This document shows positions 34,367-46,043 of a stretch of DNA of 64,000 nucleotides, piece after piece. A model generated the notes under the pieces. It was not told the origin of the DNA. It saw only the letters and a program-made list of their open reading frames with translations, and searched no databases. Numbering within the stretch: the first letter of the stretch is position 1; every line of letters starts with the position of its first letter. The DNA comes from Aralia elata (lineage: Eukaryota; Streptophyta; Magnoliopsida; Apiales; Araliaceae): assembly GCA_034770075.1 (NCBI GenBank), contig CM068382.1:16920616-16984615 (forward strand). Direction: 5' to 3'. The position numbers were made by a program, and so were the translations under genes.

Positions 34367-37300
34367 TCATAAATCAGCAAACACATGATAAGTTTTAGAG
34401 TCTACAGCAATAAGCCTCAAGGCTGAAATTGCTGCTGCAACAGACATGCAGCCAAAAAAGAAGACATTGACCCAATGCCAGACCTTTGATAAAGAAGTTA
34501 ATTTATTCCTCTTAGCGACCAAGTACATGTGGTTTGCGAGGATAAATGTGAGGGGAAACGTGCTGATAGCCCCTGTGAGGCTCATGAAGTCTCCGATGAA
34601 TGGCAGTAGAGCAGACAGAAATGTGGTTAGCGCTAGATAACCACCCCTCACCCCAATTCTGAATGACAAGTTCCGAGCAGCCAATGCACTTCCCTTAAAG
34701 CCATACTTTGTATCCAAGTACTCATACATTGGACTGGCAAATATCTACAAACAGCAGAGGTAGGAATGTTAGTTTAGTAATTGAAGAGATGATATGAAGA
34801 ACATGCACAAGTCTCATATATCATCATGAAGACATCCATGAGAGGCCAGTCCAATAGTGAAATTCCTTAGTAAATGTGATCAAACATCATGAACAACTAT
34901 TGTTTACAAAGAAACGGGGGAAAGTGAGATTTACATGCAAAGCAATGACGGTTTGCAGGAAGGCAGAAAGATTGGCGATTGTCTTCACCCAAACTGGACC
35001 ACTGACACTATTGAGCAAATAGGGCGATGCACTGGATCCATAGGCCCAATAACCCATGAAGGCAACAGCATATAATGGCAAAACGCCTACTGTGAATTGA
35101 AAGTAAAGACCTTTCATCATGTTCTTGACAACAGGCTGTTTCACTGTGGCCTGTAACAAGAAAATTAGAAAAGGTCAAGTAACTTATTAGTAACAAATGG
35201 AAAGGTAGAAATAAATGAATGGAGAAAGAAAGACAAATACAGACGGCCCCAACTATTAGGGATCCTCTACTATTAATTGGAACTCTACAGTGACTAATAA
35301 GATCTTTCATTTTCTTCTTTCTTTTTCAATCAGAAAATGGACTTAAACTTCCATTTTTTTTTAATAAAAGATAATTTAGTATAATTGTAGCAATAGTCAG
35401 AATCAGCACTTAATCACATAACTGCAGGTAATGAGCATCATGATGTGCAGTAACTCTATCAAGATTTTAATCTGTCTCCCAAAAGCTTCACTGAGACACA
35501 AAAGGTCCTCAATAGGGAAGATAACAAAAATGGCACATTGTTAACCGTCATGGCAGAATATTTGTATTCAAGCTGAATGCCAAATGGTAGGAAGAATAAG
35601 GTGCTGAAGGAGATTTAAAATAGACATAGAAATCTCATTTGTAACAAACGAAATGCACATTGATTTCTAAGAAATTTCGTAACGGCATATTATTGTATCA
35701 CATAAGCATCCCATGTAATACATCAACATAATATGTTAATCGTCAAGGATATATGGCATACCTGTATTTCTGGAAGCATTCCTGTATTGAACGCAAAAAC
35801 AAGGCTTGCCATTGCACCAATAGTAGTAAATATCTTGTTTGTTTTTGTTCCTGGAATGCTATAGTCCCTGGGTGGAGCTTCAATTCCTGTAAGAATGTAT
35901 ACATTATATTACTGACAGTAAAGTTATTAAGAGAGATAATTTTTCCGAGTCTATATAGATTGAAATTCCCCAAGGTCTGCAATTAATCAAAAACATTCCG
36001 CATAATTATGTAATCACAATGGTTACTTACATATGATAAATCTCTATAATGAGATAATATCATGCAAAATAAAGCATGCTGCTTAATGTTGCCCTAAAGA
36101 AATCAAGTTGTTCCTATACCATAGTTGTAAAAACACCTAGTTAAGGATAAATGACGGTTCTGACAAGTTACAACTTCCAAGGCACCAATCCAGGCACATG
36201 GTTCATCACCTAAAAGTCGTTAAAAATCTTCTAACATCAAGGTTGCTGGTTCCAATCCCCATACTTGGGCCAAACTTGTGTATCCAAAAAAAAAAATATA
36301 TTGACCAAATGATGTTGTAGAAGAGTCGAAAAGTTCCAACTTATATGATGACTTTGATGTCTTGCCATCTCCCACAACAGTCAATAGTCACCATCAAATC
36401 CAAATCTATTTAAGAAAAGGGTAATAGGGGATAAAATAAAATAAAAAAAGCAAGCAGACAGATGATATCATCTGCTTGCACATCAACTAGTAATTTGATC
36501 CTTTTCTCCTCAATGTTAAACTTAAAAACATAGTTCATGGCATCTCAAGTAATATCACACTGGACAAATAATATCAGAAAATTATGAAGAGAAAAGAGCA
36601 TACCATCTCTAGCAGACAGCACAACTGCTACAACAATATATACTAGGCTGAAGAATGTTGAAAATCCTAGCCAGATCCTCAGAGCTGACAAATGGGGAAT
36701 TGCAATTGCAAAGATGCCACATGCGAACCCAGCTATTACAATGAAGTATGGGAGCTTCATGGCATGGTCATCCCTATAAAGAACATAAATAGCCTGCATA
36801 TATCAAGTGAAAGAAGTTAACCTTAGGACTTCTCATCATCATATCTTCCCATTTATATGATCGTTAGAAGATTGAGAACATAAAACCGAATAACACATGT
36901 TGAAACATTCCAAAGATTCGTGTTTAACTTGTTCAGGGGCTTATAGAGGTGTTTCGTCAAATAAACACTGCTTATTGCGCACACAAAAAAAATAAAATAG
37001 AAAACCAGAATCTAGCTTGAAAACATTTACGAAAGTTAACAAAATAATTCTTGTCTATTTGGATGTATGATAACTCAAATGAACTTACCTTTAGAGCCTG
37101 ACCAGCTAAAATGATATATCCAACATTAATCATAAAAAGATTCACATATTGCAATGCCCACGTAAGAGAATAAGCTTTCCTACCTGCAAAAATAAAATCC
37201 CCATTCAAGAAAAGCACTAACGTAAACCATAAACTAATTATATCTGTCAAATAACAAAAGTAATGGGATTGCTATAAAGCATACCATAAATGAATCCTGC

Positions 37301-38123
37301 AAGGTCTCTGTATCTAATATGCCTCTTCCCCCCATATTCGTGGAGTTTGGCAATAAGAGCATTCGCATACAATGATATGGCGGTGGCTGCAATTAAACCA
37401 ACAACGCCTCCTATCCAACCAAGAGGAACCATGACTGCGCCAGAGTATCCTAGCACATAAGCACTGTTGATACCAGTGGTGAGAACAAAACCCACTTGTA
37501 ACCATGAATCTACAAAACCCAATACAGGTGAAAATACAGTTTTAACTTAGTACAAATCAATTCTATTAGCTTCCCATTTAATTGACTGGCCATATATAAA
37601 AGGGTATGCAAGAACAACGAAATCTATTAAGCAACAGGAATCAACTTACGAAGAAAACATCGATGTTAATTGTTACATCAAAATTCTTATGAAAATGGGA
37701 AATTAGGAAAGATGACATTTCAATTCTGAAACTGAACTAGGTTTTTGCATCATGGGAACAATTCTAAGTCAATTTTTTACAGCAAAGTTTGCTAAGAGAT
37801 AGTAATTTGTTCTTCATTTCCCATGCTTTTCATCTCATTTCCCTAAAGAAACAAAATTTTACATTTTGGACGATATACATAAAATACCCACATAAAATAC
37901 ATGTAAATATATAATTAAAAATACCCATTTGGTGTATAGCAAAACCAAAATCACTTTAGAACTTAACCCAGATCGAAAATTCGAAAAACAAGTAAAAGAA
38001 AAAGAAAAAAGAACAGAAACCTTGGCTAATCTGATGGGCGGTGTCCGGAATTTCTATGGCTAACTGATCATCGGAGTGAACCTTCCTGTCGGCGGTGGCG
38101 GCGTCGTCTCTGGGTCCTTCCAT
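34367..38123 (-). CDS. ProT: Proline/compatible-solute transporter (ProT, AAAP family)
   Basis: This is a plasma-membrane proton symporter of the amino acid/auxin permease family, whose ProT group imports proline, GABA and glycine betaine. Minus-strand exons are 38123-38021, 37509-37285, 37183-37089, 36793-36604, 35886-35762, 35150-34935 and 34744-34367, all GT-AG with matching phases, giving 443 residues. After a hydrophilic tail (MEGPRDDAATADRK) come SWLQVGFVLTTGINSAYVLG, the first helix signature, and YANALIAKLHEYGGKRHIRY. QYVNLFMINVGYIILAGQAL, GAMASLVFAFNTGMLPEIQA and WAYGSSASPYLLNSVSG are typical of ProTs. It ends KTYHVFADL. The ATG at 38123 is chosen because the upstream in-frame stretch has no other ATG. 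The frame is intact. A copia element sits about 300 bp upstream. Confidence 0.95.
36160..36297 (+). mobile_element. Possible tRNA-derived SINE
   Basis: In ProT intron 4, CTGGTTCCAATCCCC resembles a pol III B box, in a tRNA-like context TAACATCAAGGTTGCTGGTT. About 40 bp later comes an A11 tail. A convincing A box and target duplication were not found. Confidence 0.3.
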
Positions 38124-38137
38124 TTCGACCTGGACAT
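38060..38137 (-). other. Upstream ORF overlapping the ProT start
   Basis: An ATG at 38137 opens a 25-codon frame (MSRSKWKDPETTPPPP...) that overlaps the main ATG at 38123 out of frame and stops at 38060. If the transcript includes it, scanning ribosomes would meet it first, which could reduce ProT translation. The transcription start is unknown. Confidence 0.35.
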
Positions 38138-38418
38138 GCAGCTCTTCTCTTCCCAAGAGCGATGCCGCCTCTTCCTCTTGTTCCCCTATTATGCTACTTA
38201 AAGCCAGCCCCTCTATTTTCGTAATTAATTAAGAATCAGATTCTTTGGTAGCGGGAATTAATGACAATCAACCATCCCGATAAAATCAAAAATCAGATAT
38301 ACTTTTTTTCTATAGATTTATTTACAATATATACATCTCTATTTTTACGGGGAAAGAGATTCGTGTGAGAGTGGCTCTGGCGCCATAAAAGTCGTTCCGC
38401 TCTTGCTCTGTGATTGGT
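38138..38418. promoter_or_regulatory. ProT promoter remnant next to the copia insertion
   Basis: Only about 300 bp of upstream sequence remain between the ProT start and the GACCC target duplication of the copia element. The original distal promoter now lies beyond 47926. Confidence 0.5.
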
Positions 38419-38423
38419 GACCC

Positions 38424-40305
38424 TGTAAGTTTGCAAAATCACAATCTAATTGTAATACGCAACGGAAAATGGAAATTAAAATTTTTGCAACTTATCCATG
38501 AATCACCTTATGCATAACTATTAATTGATGAAGATTAACAAGAGATAATACCTTTGATGATTCAACTCTTGAACCGCTACAAGATCTACTCCTCTCTTGA
38601 TTTCTTCAAGCTCTTCCAATCTACAATCCTTTGTTGATTTCTTCAAGCTCCTCCAATCTTTGTTCCTTGAATTAAACACTAGCTACAAAGTGTATGTAGC
38701 ACTCTAGAGGTAATCCACCAAGAATGATTATACAAGAAAACAATATTTGATTTCCTAGAAATCTTGGATGGCTAATCCAATTAAATCTTTTATTCCTAAC
38801 TCTTAAGAATAATAAGAACCCTTCATCAAGAACTCTTTCATTAGATGGAGGCTAACACTTCTCTAAGTGCAATAAATGCTAGGTTAGATGAATTAGGAAA
38901 ACCCTAATTCAATTAGTATACTACCAAGAATAATACTTACATAATATGTAAGTAACATTATTCTCCTAACCCACATGTTTTGCATTTAAGCAACTAACAC
39001 ATGTTATTAGCTTAGCCCACCTTTTGCATTTAATTTAAATGATATTTACATTTCATTTAAATTAATTCTTAATCTAATTAAGAATTAAATGATAATAATA
39101 ATAATAAGATTTCTCTTATTAATTTATAATTCAATATTTCTCCAAATATATCATTATAAATATTAAGCATTTCAATTTATTCAACTAATAAATTAAATAC
39201 TTAATTTATTATCATTAAGCCAATTTCTTCTAATATAATATTATTCTTTTTGCGGTGTGACCCTTTAGGTTTCAATATTATGCCGGTATTAGTAGAATAA
39301 ATAAATTAGAACAATTCTAATATTATTTATAATGAATTAAACTCCTTTAATTCAAACATAAATAAATAATATTTATTTTACATCATGAGGGACACCTTAC
39401 GATAATGTATCATGATTATCCGAATAATATGAAATCAATGTTTAATCACATAGAACCTATTCAGTAGTAGTTACCGTACAATTCAATCCTTCTACCATAC
39501 AATGTCCCGATTAAATATAAGACATGGATTTACTGACAAGTTTTATTTTATTTAATCATATGCATTTCGATTTAAGAATGCACAACTCCGATTAATGTAA
39601 ATTAGAAACTCCTTTCTAATTTTCATTCAACCCTGGCCAGGGATTTTTGAGCTGTCATTTATCAAATCGCATAGGACATTCTCTCCCTTTATCAGAAGTG
39701 GTAGATCCTTTGTCGATCATTCACCTACCTCCGTGTATACTTTATTATACCCGTACATACCCTATGACATACCCTAAGGTATTAAGGAATATGACAAAGT
39801 ATAACTTAACATACACAAGGTACTATGATGATCTCAAGTCCAAGGATCACTTGTACAACTATCACTTAAGAACTTCCCTATTGACAGGTGAATAAAAACT
39901 CCATTAGGGTTCTTTAAGCGAGTCACGTTCAGTGAACTTATTCTCTAATAAGCACCTACATACTTGCTTTAGTGTCTTCACACAAATGATTATGAGATCA
40001 ATCATTATCTTCTAAAGATCAAGCATAGTATGTACTAATCTATCCGGATCAGTAATCCCAATATTAGTGATCCAACGATTAGGAACATTTTAGTTTTGAG
40101 CTTTCTTGAATTTAGATCTCACTAGCATGATCTCATCATGATTCTAAAAGCATTGCTCGAAAACTATGGGTTCATCACATTTATTAATTCAACCAATTAA
40201 CATGGATAAAATATGCCTTTTATTCTATTATTAATATTTGAATAAGATTACAAAGTAAATGCTTATTACATCAAATATAATTGGCTTGAGGGCATATTAC
40301 TTTCA
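38424..40305 (-). repeat. 3' LTR of the copia element
   Basis: 1,882 bp, plus-strand ends TGTAAGTTTG and ATTACTTTCA. It differs from the 5' LTR by one substitution (near 39010) and indels of 1, 1, 1 and 3 bp, mostly in homopolymers or short repeats. An 82-codon plus-strand frame (39647-39895) has a verbatim copy at 47263-47511 in the other LTR, as expected for young LTRs; I assign it no function. Confidence 0.95.
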
Positions 40306-40319
40306 ATCTCCCACTTGCA

Positions 40320-41150
40320 CTAAAGCCAATCACCTTGGTATCTAATACCCATTTTATCGAAATGGCGATTGAATTGATCTTGCGATAATGCTTTAGTAAA
40401 TGGATCTGCAATGTTGTTCTGGGAGTCCACTCTTTCTAAGGTGACATCTCCTCTTTCAATTATTTCTCTAATTAAATGAAATCGCCGCAACACGTGTTTG
40501 GATCTCTGATGAGACCTGGGTTCCTTAGCCTGTGCAACAGCTCCAGTGTTGTCACAATGAACCGGAACGGGTCCAATAATGCTAGGAACTACCCCGAGTT
40601 CAGAAATGAACTTCTTCATCCAAACAGCTTCCTTTGCAGCTTCACTTGCAGCTATATACTCTGCCTCTGTCACTGAGTCAGCAACTGTTTGCTGTTTGGA
40701 ACTCTTCCAACTCACTGCTCCACCGTTCAAGGTAAATACATACCCTGACATGGATTTACTGTCATCTTGGTCAGTTTGAAAACTTGAGTCTGTAAAGCCC
40801 TCTAGTTTCAAATCAGACCCACCATATACTAGAAACACATCTTTAGTTCTTCTCAAGTACTTCAAGATGTTTTTCACAGCTTTCCAGTGTTCTTCTCCAG
40901 GATTAGACTGATATCTACTTGTTACACTAAGTGCATAAGCAACATCTGGTCTGGTACATATCATTCCATACATTATGGATCCTATTGCCGAAGCATAAGG
41001 TATTTGATTCATGCGTTCTCTCTCTTCAGGTGTCTTTGGGGACAATTTCTTAGAGAGATTTACTCCATGACTCATCGGTATGAGCCCTCTCTTGGAGTCT
41101 TGCATGCTAAACCTCTTTAGCATCGAATCAATGTATGCACCTTGGGTCAA
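40320..41150 (-). pseudogene. Copia RT thumb and RNase H, last frame
   Basis: This frame covers the RT C-terminus and RNase H (YASAIGSIMYGMICTRPDVA, LEGFTDSSFQTDQDD, VSWKSSKQQTVADSVTEAEY, HCDNTGAVAQAKEP) and ends GDWL directly before the purine tract. RNase H acidic residues (D of TDSS, E of TEAEY, D of HCDN) are present. Confidence 0.9.
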
Positions 41151-41875
41151 GGCCGAACATCCTCTTTGATCTATCTCTATAGATCTTTATCCCCAATATG
41201 TAGGATGCTTCTCCCAAGTCCTTCATGGAGAAGTGTTTAGATAACCAAATTTTAACTGATTGTAGCATCGGTATGTCATTCCCTATAAGTAATATATCAT
41301 CAACATATAATACCAGGAATGTCACAGCACTCCCACTAACTTTCTTGTACACACATGGTTCATCCTCATTTTTGATAAAATCAAACTCTTTGATTGTCTC
41401 ATCAAAACGGATGTTCCAACTTCGAGAAGCTTGCTTCAATCCATAAATGGATCTTTGTAACTTACACACTTGATTTGTTTCCAACCTTTGAAACAAAACC
41501 CTCTGGCTGTATCATATATACATCCTCATCTAGTTTCCCATTGAGGAAGGCCGTTTTCACGTCCATTTGCCAGATTTCGTAGTCATAGTAAGCTGCAATC
41601 GCAAGTAAAATCCGGATGGACTTGAGCATGGCTACTGGTGAGAAGGTTTCATCATAGTCAACTCCTTGTCTTTGTTTGAAACCTTTTGCAACCAGTCTGG
41701 CCTTATAGGTCTCCACCTTGCCATCTGCTCCAGTCTTTTTCTTAAAGACCCATTTACACCCTATAGGCACAATGCCTTCAGGTGGAGTAACCAAAGTCCA
41801 TACTTGGTTTTCATACATGGAGTCCATTTCGGATTTCATGGCTATTTGCCATTTCTCAGAGTGTTTACTACTCAT
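41128..41875 (-). pseudogene. Copia reverse transcriptase, in two frames
   Basis: 41875-41500 encodes the RT start (KWQIAMKSEMDSMYENQVW, KARLVAKGFKQRQGVDYDET, QMDVKTAFLNGKLDEDVYM). A frame change near 41480 leads to SIYGLKQASRSWN and the catalytic FLVLYVDDILLIGND. A further frame change occurs near 41150. The conserved residues themselves are present. Confidence 0.9.
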
Positions 41876-41903
41876 AGCCTCATCGTATGTTACTGGATCA
41901 TCA

Positions 41904-42420
41904 TCAGTTATGATGCGTTACCTCATCATCATCTTCTATGATGAGTGTATACCTTTTAGGTATTTTCGGCACTCTTCCAGATTTACGACTCGGTTGTGGT
42001 ACATAAGTTATATCTACTTGAACATGTTCATCCACTTGATCTGTAGTGATTTGTGGTTCTTGAACTTCTTCAAGATCTATTTTCCTCCCACTAGCCCCTT
42101 CAAGGATAAACTCCTTTTCCAAGAAGGTAGCGTGTTTGGCAACAAACACCTTTTGCTCGGTAGGATTATAGAAATAATATCCTAAACTTTCTTTAGGATA
42201 CCCCACAAATTTGCACTTGTCAGATCTAGCCTCAAGTTTGTCACTTTGTAACTTCTTTACATAAGCGTTACAACCCCAAATCTTAACATGCTTAAGACTG
42301 GGTTTCCTCCCTGTCCACATCTCATATGGAGTCTTAGGGACGGATTTTGAGGGAATCTTGTTAAGTAGATATGCAGCCGTTTCTAGGGCATGACCCCAGA
42401 ATGATATTGGAAGGTCGGTG
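41904..42420 (-). pseudogene. Copia integrase C-terminal part, frame 2
   Basis: After the first frame change the integrase C-terminus continues (TGRKPSLKHVKIWGCNAYVK, GYPKESLGYYFYNP), followed by the acidic linker between integrase and reverse transcriptase. A second frame change near 41905 ends it. Confidence 0.85.
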
Positions 42421-44271
42421 ATGAAAACTCATCATGGACCGCACCATGTCTAACAAGGTACGATTCCTCCTTTCAGATACACCATTTAATTGTGGCATAC
42501 CAGGAGGCGTCCATTGAGAGAGAATACCATTTTCTTTGAGATGATTAAGAAACTCATTGCTCAAGTATTCTCCTCCTCGATCTGATCGAAGAATCTTAAC
42601 ACTTTTGCCAGTTTGTTTCTCTACTTCACTTCTGAATTCTTTGAACTTTTCAAATGATTCGGATTTATATTTCATTAAATACACATATCCAAATCTTGAA
42701 TGATCATCAGTGAATGTAATGAAATACGAATACCCTCCTCTAGCATTTGTTGTCATAGGTCCACATACATCTGTGTGTACCAACTCTAACAACCCTGCAA
42801 CTCTCTCTCCATGTCCACTAAATGGAGATTTAGTCATTTTACCCATGAGACATGATTCACAAGTTGGATATGATTCAAAATCGAATGGTTCTAAAAGACC
42901 ATCAATATGCAACTTGTTTAATCTTGTTTCATTGATGTGACCGAGTCTACAGTGCCAAATGAAAGTATGATTTACTTCATCTCTTTTTCTTTTACAAGTT
43001 TGTTCAATTTGAAAAATATTTTCATGTAAGTCAAGCAAGTAAAGTCCATCAATTAATCTACCAGTTCCAAACAAAACATTATTATTATAAATAGAACAAC
43101 CATTGCTCTTAAATATAACATCGAATCCTTCTTTGTCCAACATAGAAATAGATATAATGTTTCTAATGAGAACAGGTACATAATAACAATTTATTAAATT
43201 GATAGACTTTCCCGTAGGCAATGCTAAACAATAAGTCCCCACAGCTAATGCAGCAACCTTTGCTCCATTTCCCACTCGTAGAGTTACTTCTCCCTTGTTT
43301 AGCCTTCTACTTCTGCTTATTCCCTGCAATGAATTGCATATGTGAGAACCACAGCCGGTATCTAATACCCAAGTAGAATTTTGACTTACAGAAAGATTTA
43401 TTTCAATCATGAATAAACCTGTATCCGTAGCTGAAGCTTCAACAAGCTTTTTCTGCTTTGCCTCTACAAGGTAATCCTTGCAGTTTCTCTTCCAATGTCC
43501 AGGCTTATTGCAGTGGAAGCAAACTCCTTTGCTATCCGCATTTGTTTTATTCTTATTACCTTTATCAACTGTCTTTCCTTTTGCCTTCTTAGAATTTTTC
43601 TTCTTAGCAGAAGCTCCTTTGGGCCACTTCCTTTTCTTGGAAGCGTCACCTATCAGTAAGACTTGGTCTTTCTTGGATGGAAAGTGACTCTCTGCAGTTT
43701 TCAACATGTTAAGCAATTCAGGCAAGCTGACATCAAGCTTGTTCATGTGAAAATTCACAACAAATTGTGAGTAGGAGTCCGGGAGTGACTGCAAGATCAA
43801 ATCTTGGCTCAACTCTCCATCCATTATAAAACCCAGTTGTCCCAATTGTTCAATCAAATTGATCATTTTAAGGACATGTGTCTGTACTGTAGTGCCATCG
43901 GTCATTCTAGATCGGAAGAGCTCCTTAGATATCTCATATCTAGCAGACCTACTTTGTTCACCATACAACTCATGAAGGTGAAGCAATATAGTAGGTGCAT
44001 CCATTTTCTCATGTTGACGCTGTAACTCGTTACTCATGGATGCGAGCATGATGCATTGAGCTACCATAGCATCATCTTGCCATTTTTTAAAAGTAGCAAT
44101 CTCTTCCTCAGAGGCATTTTCTGCAACAGTTGCAGGGACATGTGTATTAAGGACATAAGATAATTTTTCAGCGGTGAGAACAATTCTCAAATTCCTTAAC
44201 CAATCCGTGTAGTTCGGTCCGGTTAGTTTATTAGCATCCAATATGCTCCGCAGTGATAGTGAATGAGCCAT
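42361..44271 (-). pseudogene. Copia gag, protease and integrase (frame 1, 636 residues)
   Basis: The frame starts MAHSLSLRSILDANKL. Residues 1-210 are the copia gag. A CCHC zinc knuckle, CFHCNKPGHWKRNC, spans 251-264. The protease active site WVLDTGCGSH lies at 301-310. The integrase HHCC domain has H440, H445, C471 and C474. The DDE catalytic residues appear as D501 (LVHTDVCGP), D564 (RSDRGGEY) and E600 (LNGVSERRN). Shortly after residue 615 an extra base changes the frame and a stop follows. Within this frame all catalytic residues look intact. Confidence 0.92.
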
Positions 44272-44474
44272 TTGTAAAAATCTGTAAATGAATTTTTATT
44301 TAAACAACATTAGCATATATTCATTTTATTAATCACCAATTTAATATAGGACTTTATTAAAAGGGTGTCTCCCACTATTTTGTACAAACTATATGACCCT
44401 CCCATATATAGTTCGACCAAATTTTTCAAAAAATCTGTTTAGTGAGTAAGGATCCTATTGACATAAATATGCAG

Positions 44475-44776
44475 CCTTGTGTGTGCACAACAAACCATAT
44501 ATTTATTCAAAGGGTAGACAACTCTTGTCAATTACATCAACTATGTAACTCCTTGTATTTTGCCTCTTAGATTATAATAGTCAAGTGTGTGCACATCCGA
44601 ACTAAAATAATCCAAGTTAAGTTTCACCTAGCATTTCCATATAAGCGAATAGAAAAATATAGTCCTTGTGTGTGCACAACAAAACTAGTATTGTTCAATT
44701 CCTTATAAAACATTTTTAATGTAATAAAGCCAACATCTTAAAAATTTAATATGAGTCTTGTGTGTGCACAACAAAC
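44475..44776 (-). repeat. Repeated GTGTGTGCACAACAAAC motif in the copia leader
   Basis: CTTGTGTGTGCACAACAAA occurs at about 44476, 44665 and 44757, with a partial copy at about 44583. They are spaced about 80-110 bp apart within diverged tandem units of the untranslated leader. GTGTGCACA is itself nearly palindromic. Confidence 0.75.
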
Positions 44777-45717
44777 TAATATTAAATAATTAATACTCTA
44801 TTGCTTTATCATGCTAGAAGGCTACGTTTGATATTTTTGAAATACCTTTAAACGTATTCAACTTAATATTTTTGAAATGAGGGTTTTGTTATTAATGGTC
44901 TCATCTTGTTTAGCGCGCATGCAAGTATATATATAAATACGCGTCATATTAAACATTCATCAACATGAATAATAATATATTTAATATATATATTATAAGC
45001 ATGCATTCATAGAATACTATATTCTATATGGGATGATTATGGACTTAATCTAATTTGATTCACTCGAGCCACCGAGTAAATCAATAGGTCAAACCTAGGG
45101 TGCAAGAATAAATTTGAATATAACTATTACATTCAACCCAGGCTTCATTACAAATGGGTCTTCAATGCTCCTGCTCTTCGGTTCTAATTTCTCTAGTAAC
45201 TCTATTAAATCCTATTACACTCTATTTTAACAAAATAGAAACCTTGATCAACAGTCAAGGGGAAGTACATAGGAGAGAGATAGAAATTACATTTAGAAAT
45301 TTAGATAGGCGAGGTACGCAGACCCCATTATGAATAAAACTATTCATTCAAGCATCCATTCAAATTAAATCCAATCACATTGGTCAATAGTCCTTAATCA
45401 TCCCCTATATATATCAAACATATATAAATACCATTCATCTCATGAATAATAAACCATTCAATATATATTGATATCATTTAATGGGCAATTGACTAGTAGA
45501 AATCCAAAATCCAATTAAAATAAACTCCTTTATTTTAATCTATTCCAAATTAATATAAACTCCTTTATAAAAATTTAGAATCTTTGTTCAAAATTGAAAT
45601 CCAATATTAATTAAAATAAACTCTTTTATTTTAAACCAATTCCAATTCCAAAATAAACATCTTTATTTTTGACATTGAAATTTTAAAATTGGAAAATCAA
45701 AATTTTTTTTATTTTAA

Positions 45718-45875
45718 TGAACAGTGCCCAGCTGCCCGATGAACAGTAACGGGCTGACCGGTGAACAGTGTCGCTGCCCAGTGAACAGTGCCGCCGGTGA
45801 ACAGTGTCGCCGGTGAACAGTTCCGGCGTGAACAGTTCCCGGTGAACAGTTCCGGCGTGAACAGTTCCCGGCGAA

Positions 45876-45912
<37 letters not shown>
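45718..45912 (-). repeat. GC-rich GAACAGT minisatellite and T35 tract in the copia leader
   Basis: About ten copies of a 14-18-bp unit, GGTGAACAGTTCCGGC-like, occupy 45718-45876, strikingly GC-rich in AT-rich surroundings. They are followed by an uninterrupted run of about 35 T (A on the transcribed strand). Both lie downstream of the primer site and upstream of gag. Confidence 0.88.
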
Positions 45913-45913
<1 letters not shown>

Positions 45914-46030
45914 ATTTTGATGTTTTTCCAAAAAACATAATTTCATACTAACAATTATACCCAAAAAAATTGTTCTAAACACATATCAACATATATATGA
46001 TTGATACAATTAATAGTACGCATAAGGATG

Positions 46031-46042
46031 GCTCTGATACCA
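46031..46042 (-). promoter_or_regulatory. Copia primer binding site (tRNA-iMet)
   Basis: Minus-strand TGGTATCAGAGC starts one base after the 5' LTR and matches the 3' end of initiator tRNA-Met. Confidence 0.93.
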
Positions 46043-46043
46043 C

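Noticed and set aside
39647..39895. 82-codon plus-strand frame present identically in both copia LTRs (also 47263-47511)
   Set aside because: The two copies are identical because the LTRs are nearly identical. The frame is antisense to the element and matches no family, so it is most likely incidental.
45683..45982. Open frames with poly-Lys and CSPGTVH repeats
   Set aside because: They are translations of the T35 tract and the GAACAGT minisatellite, not genes.
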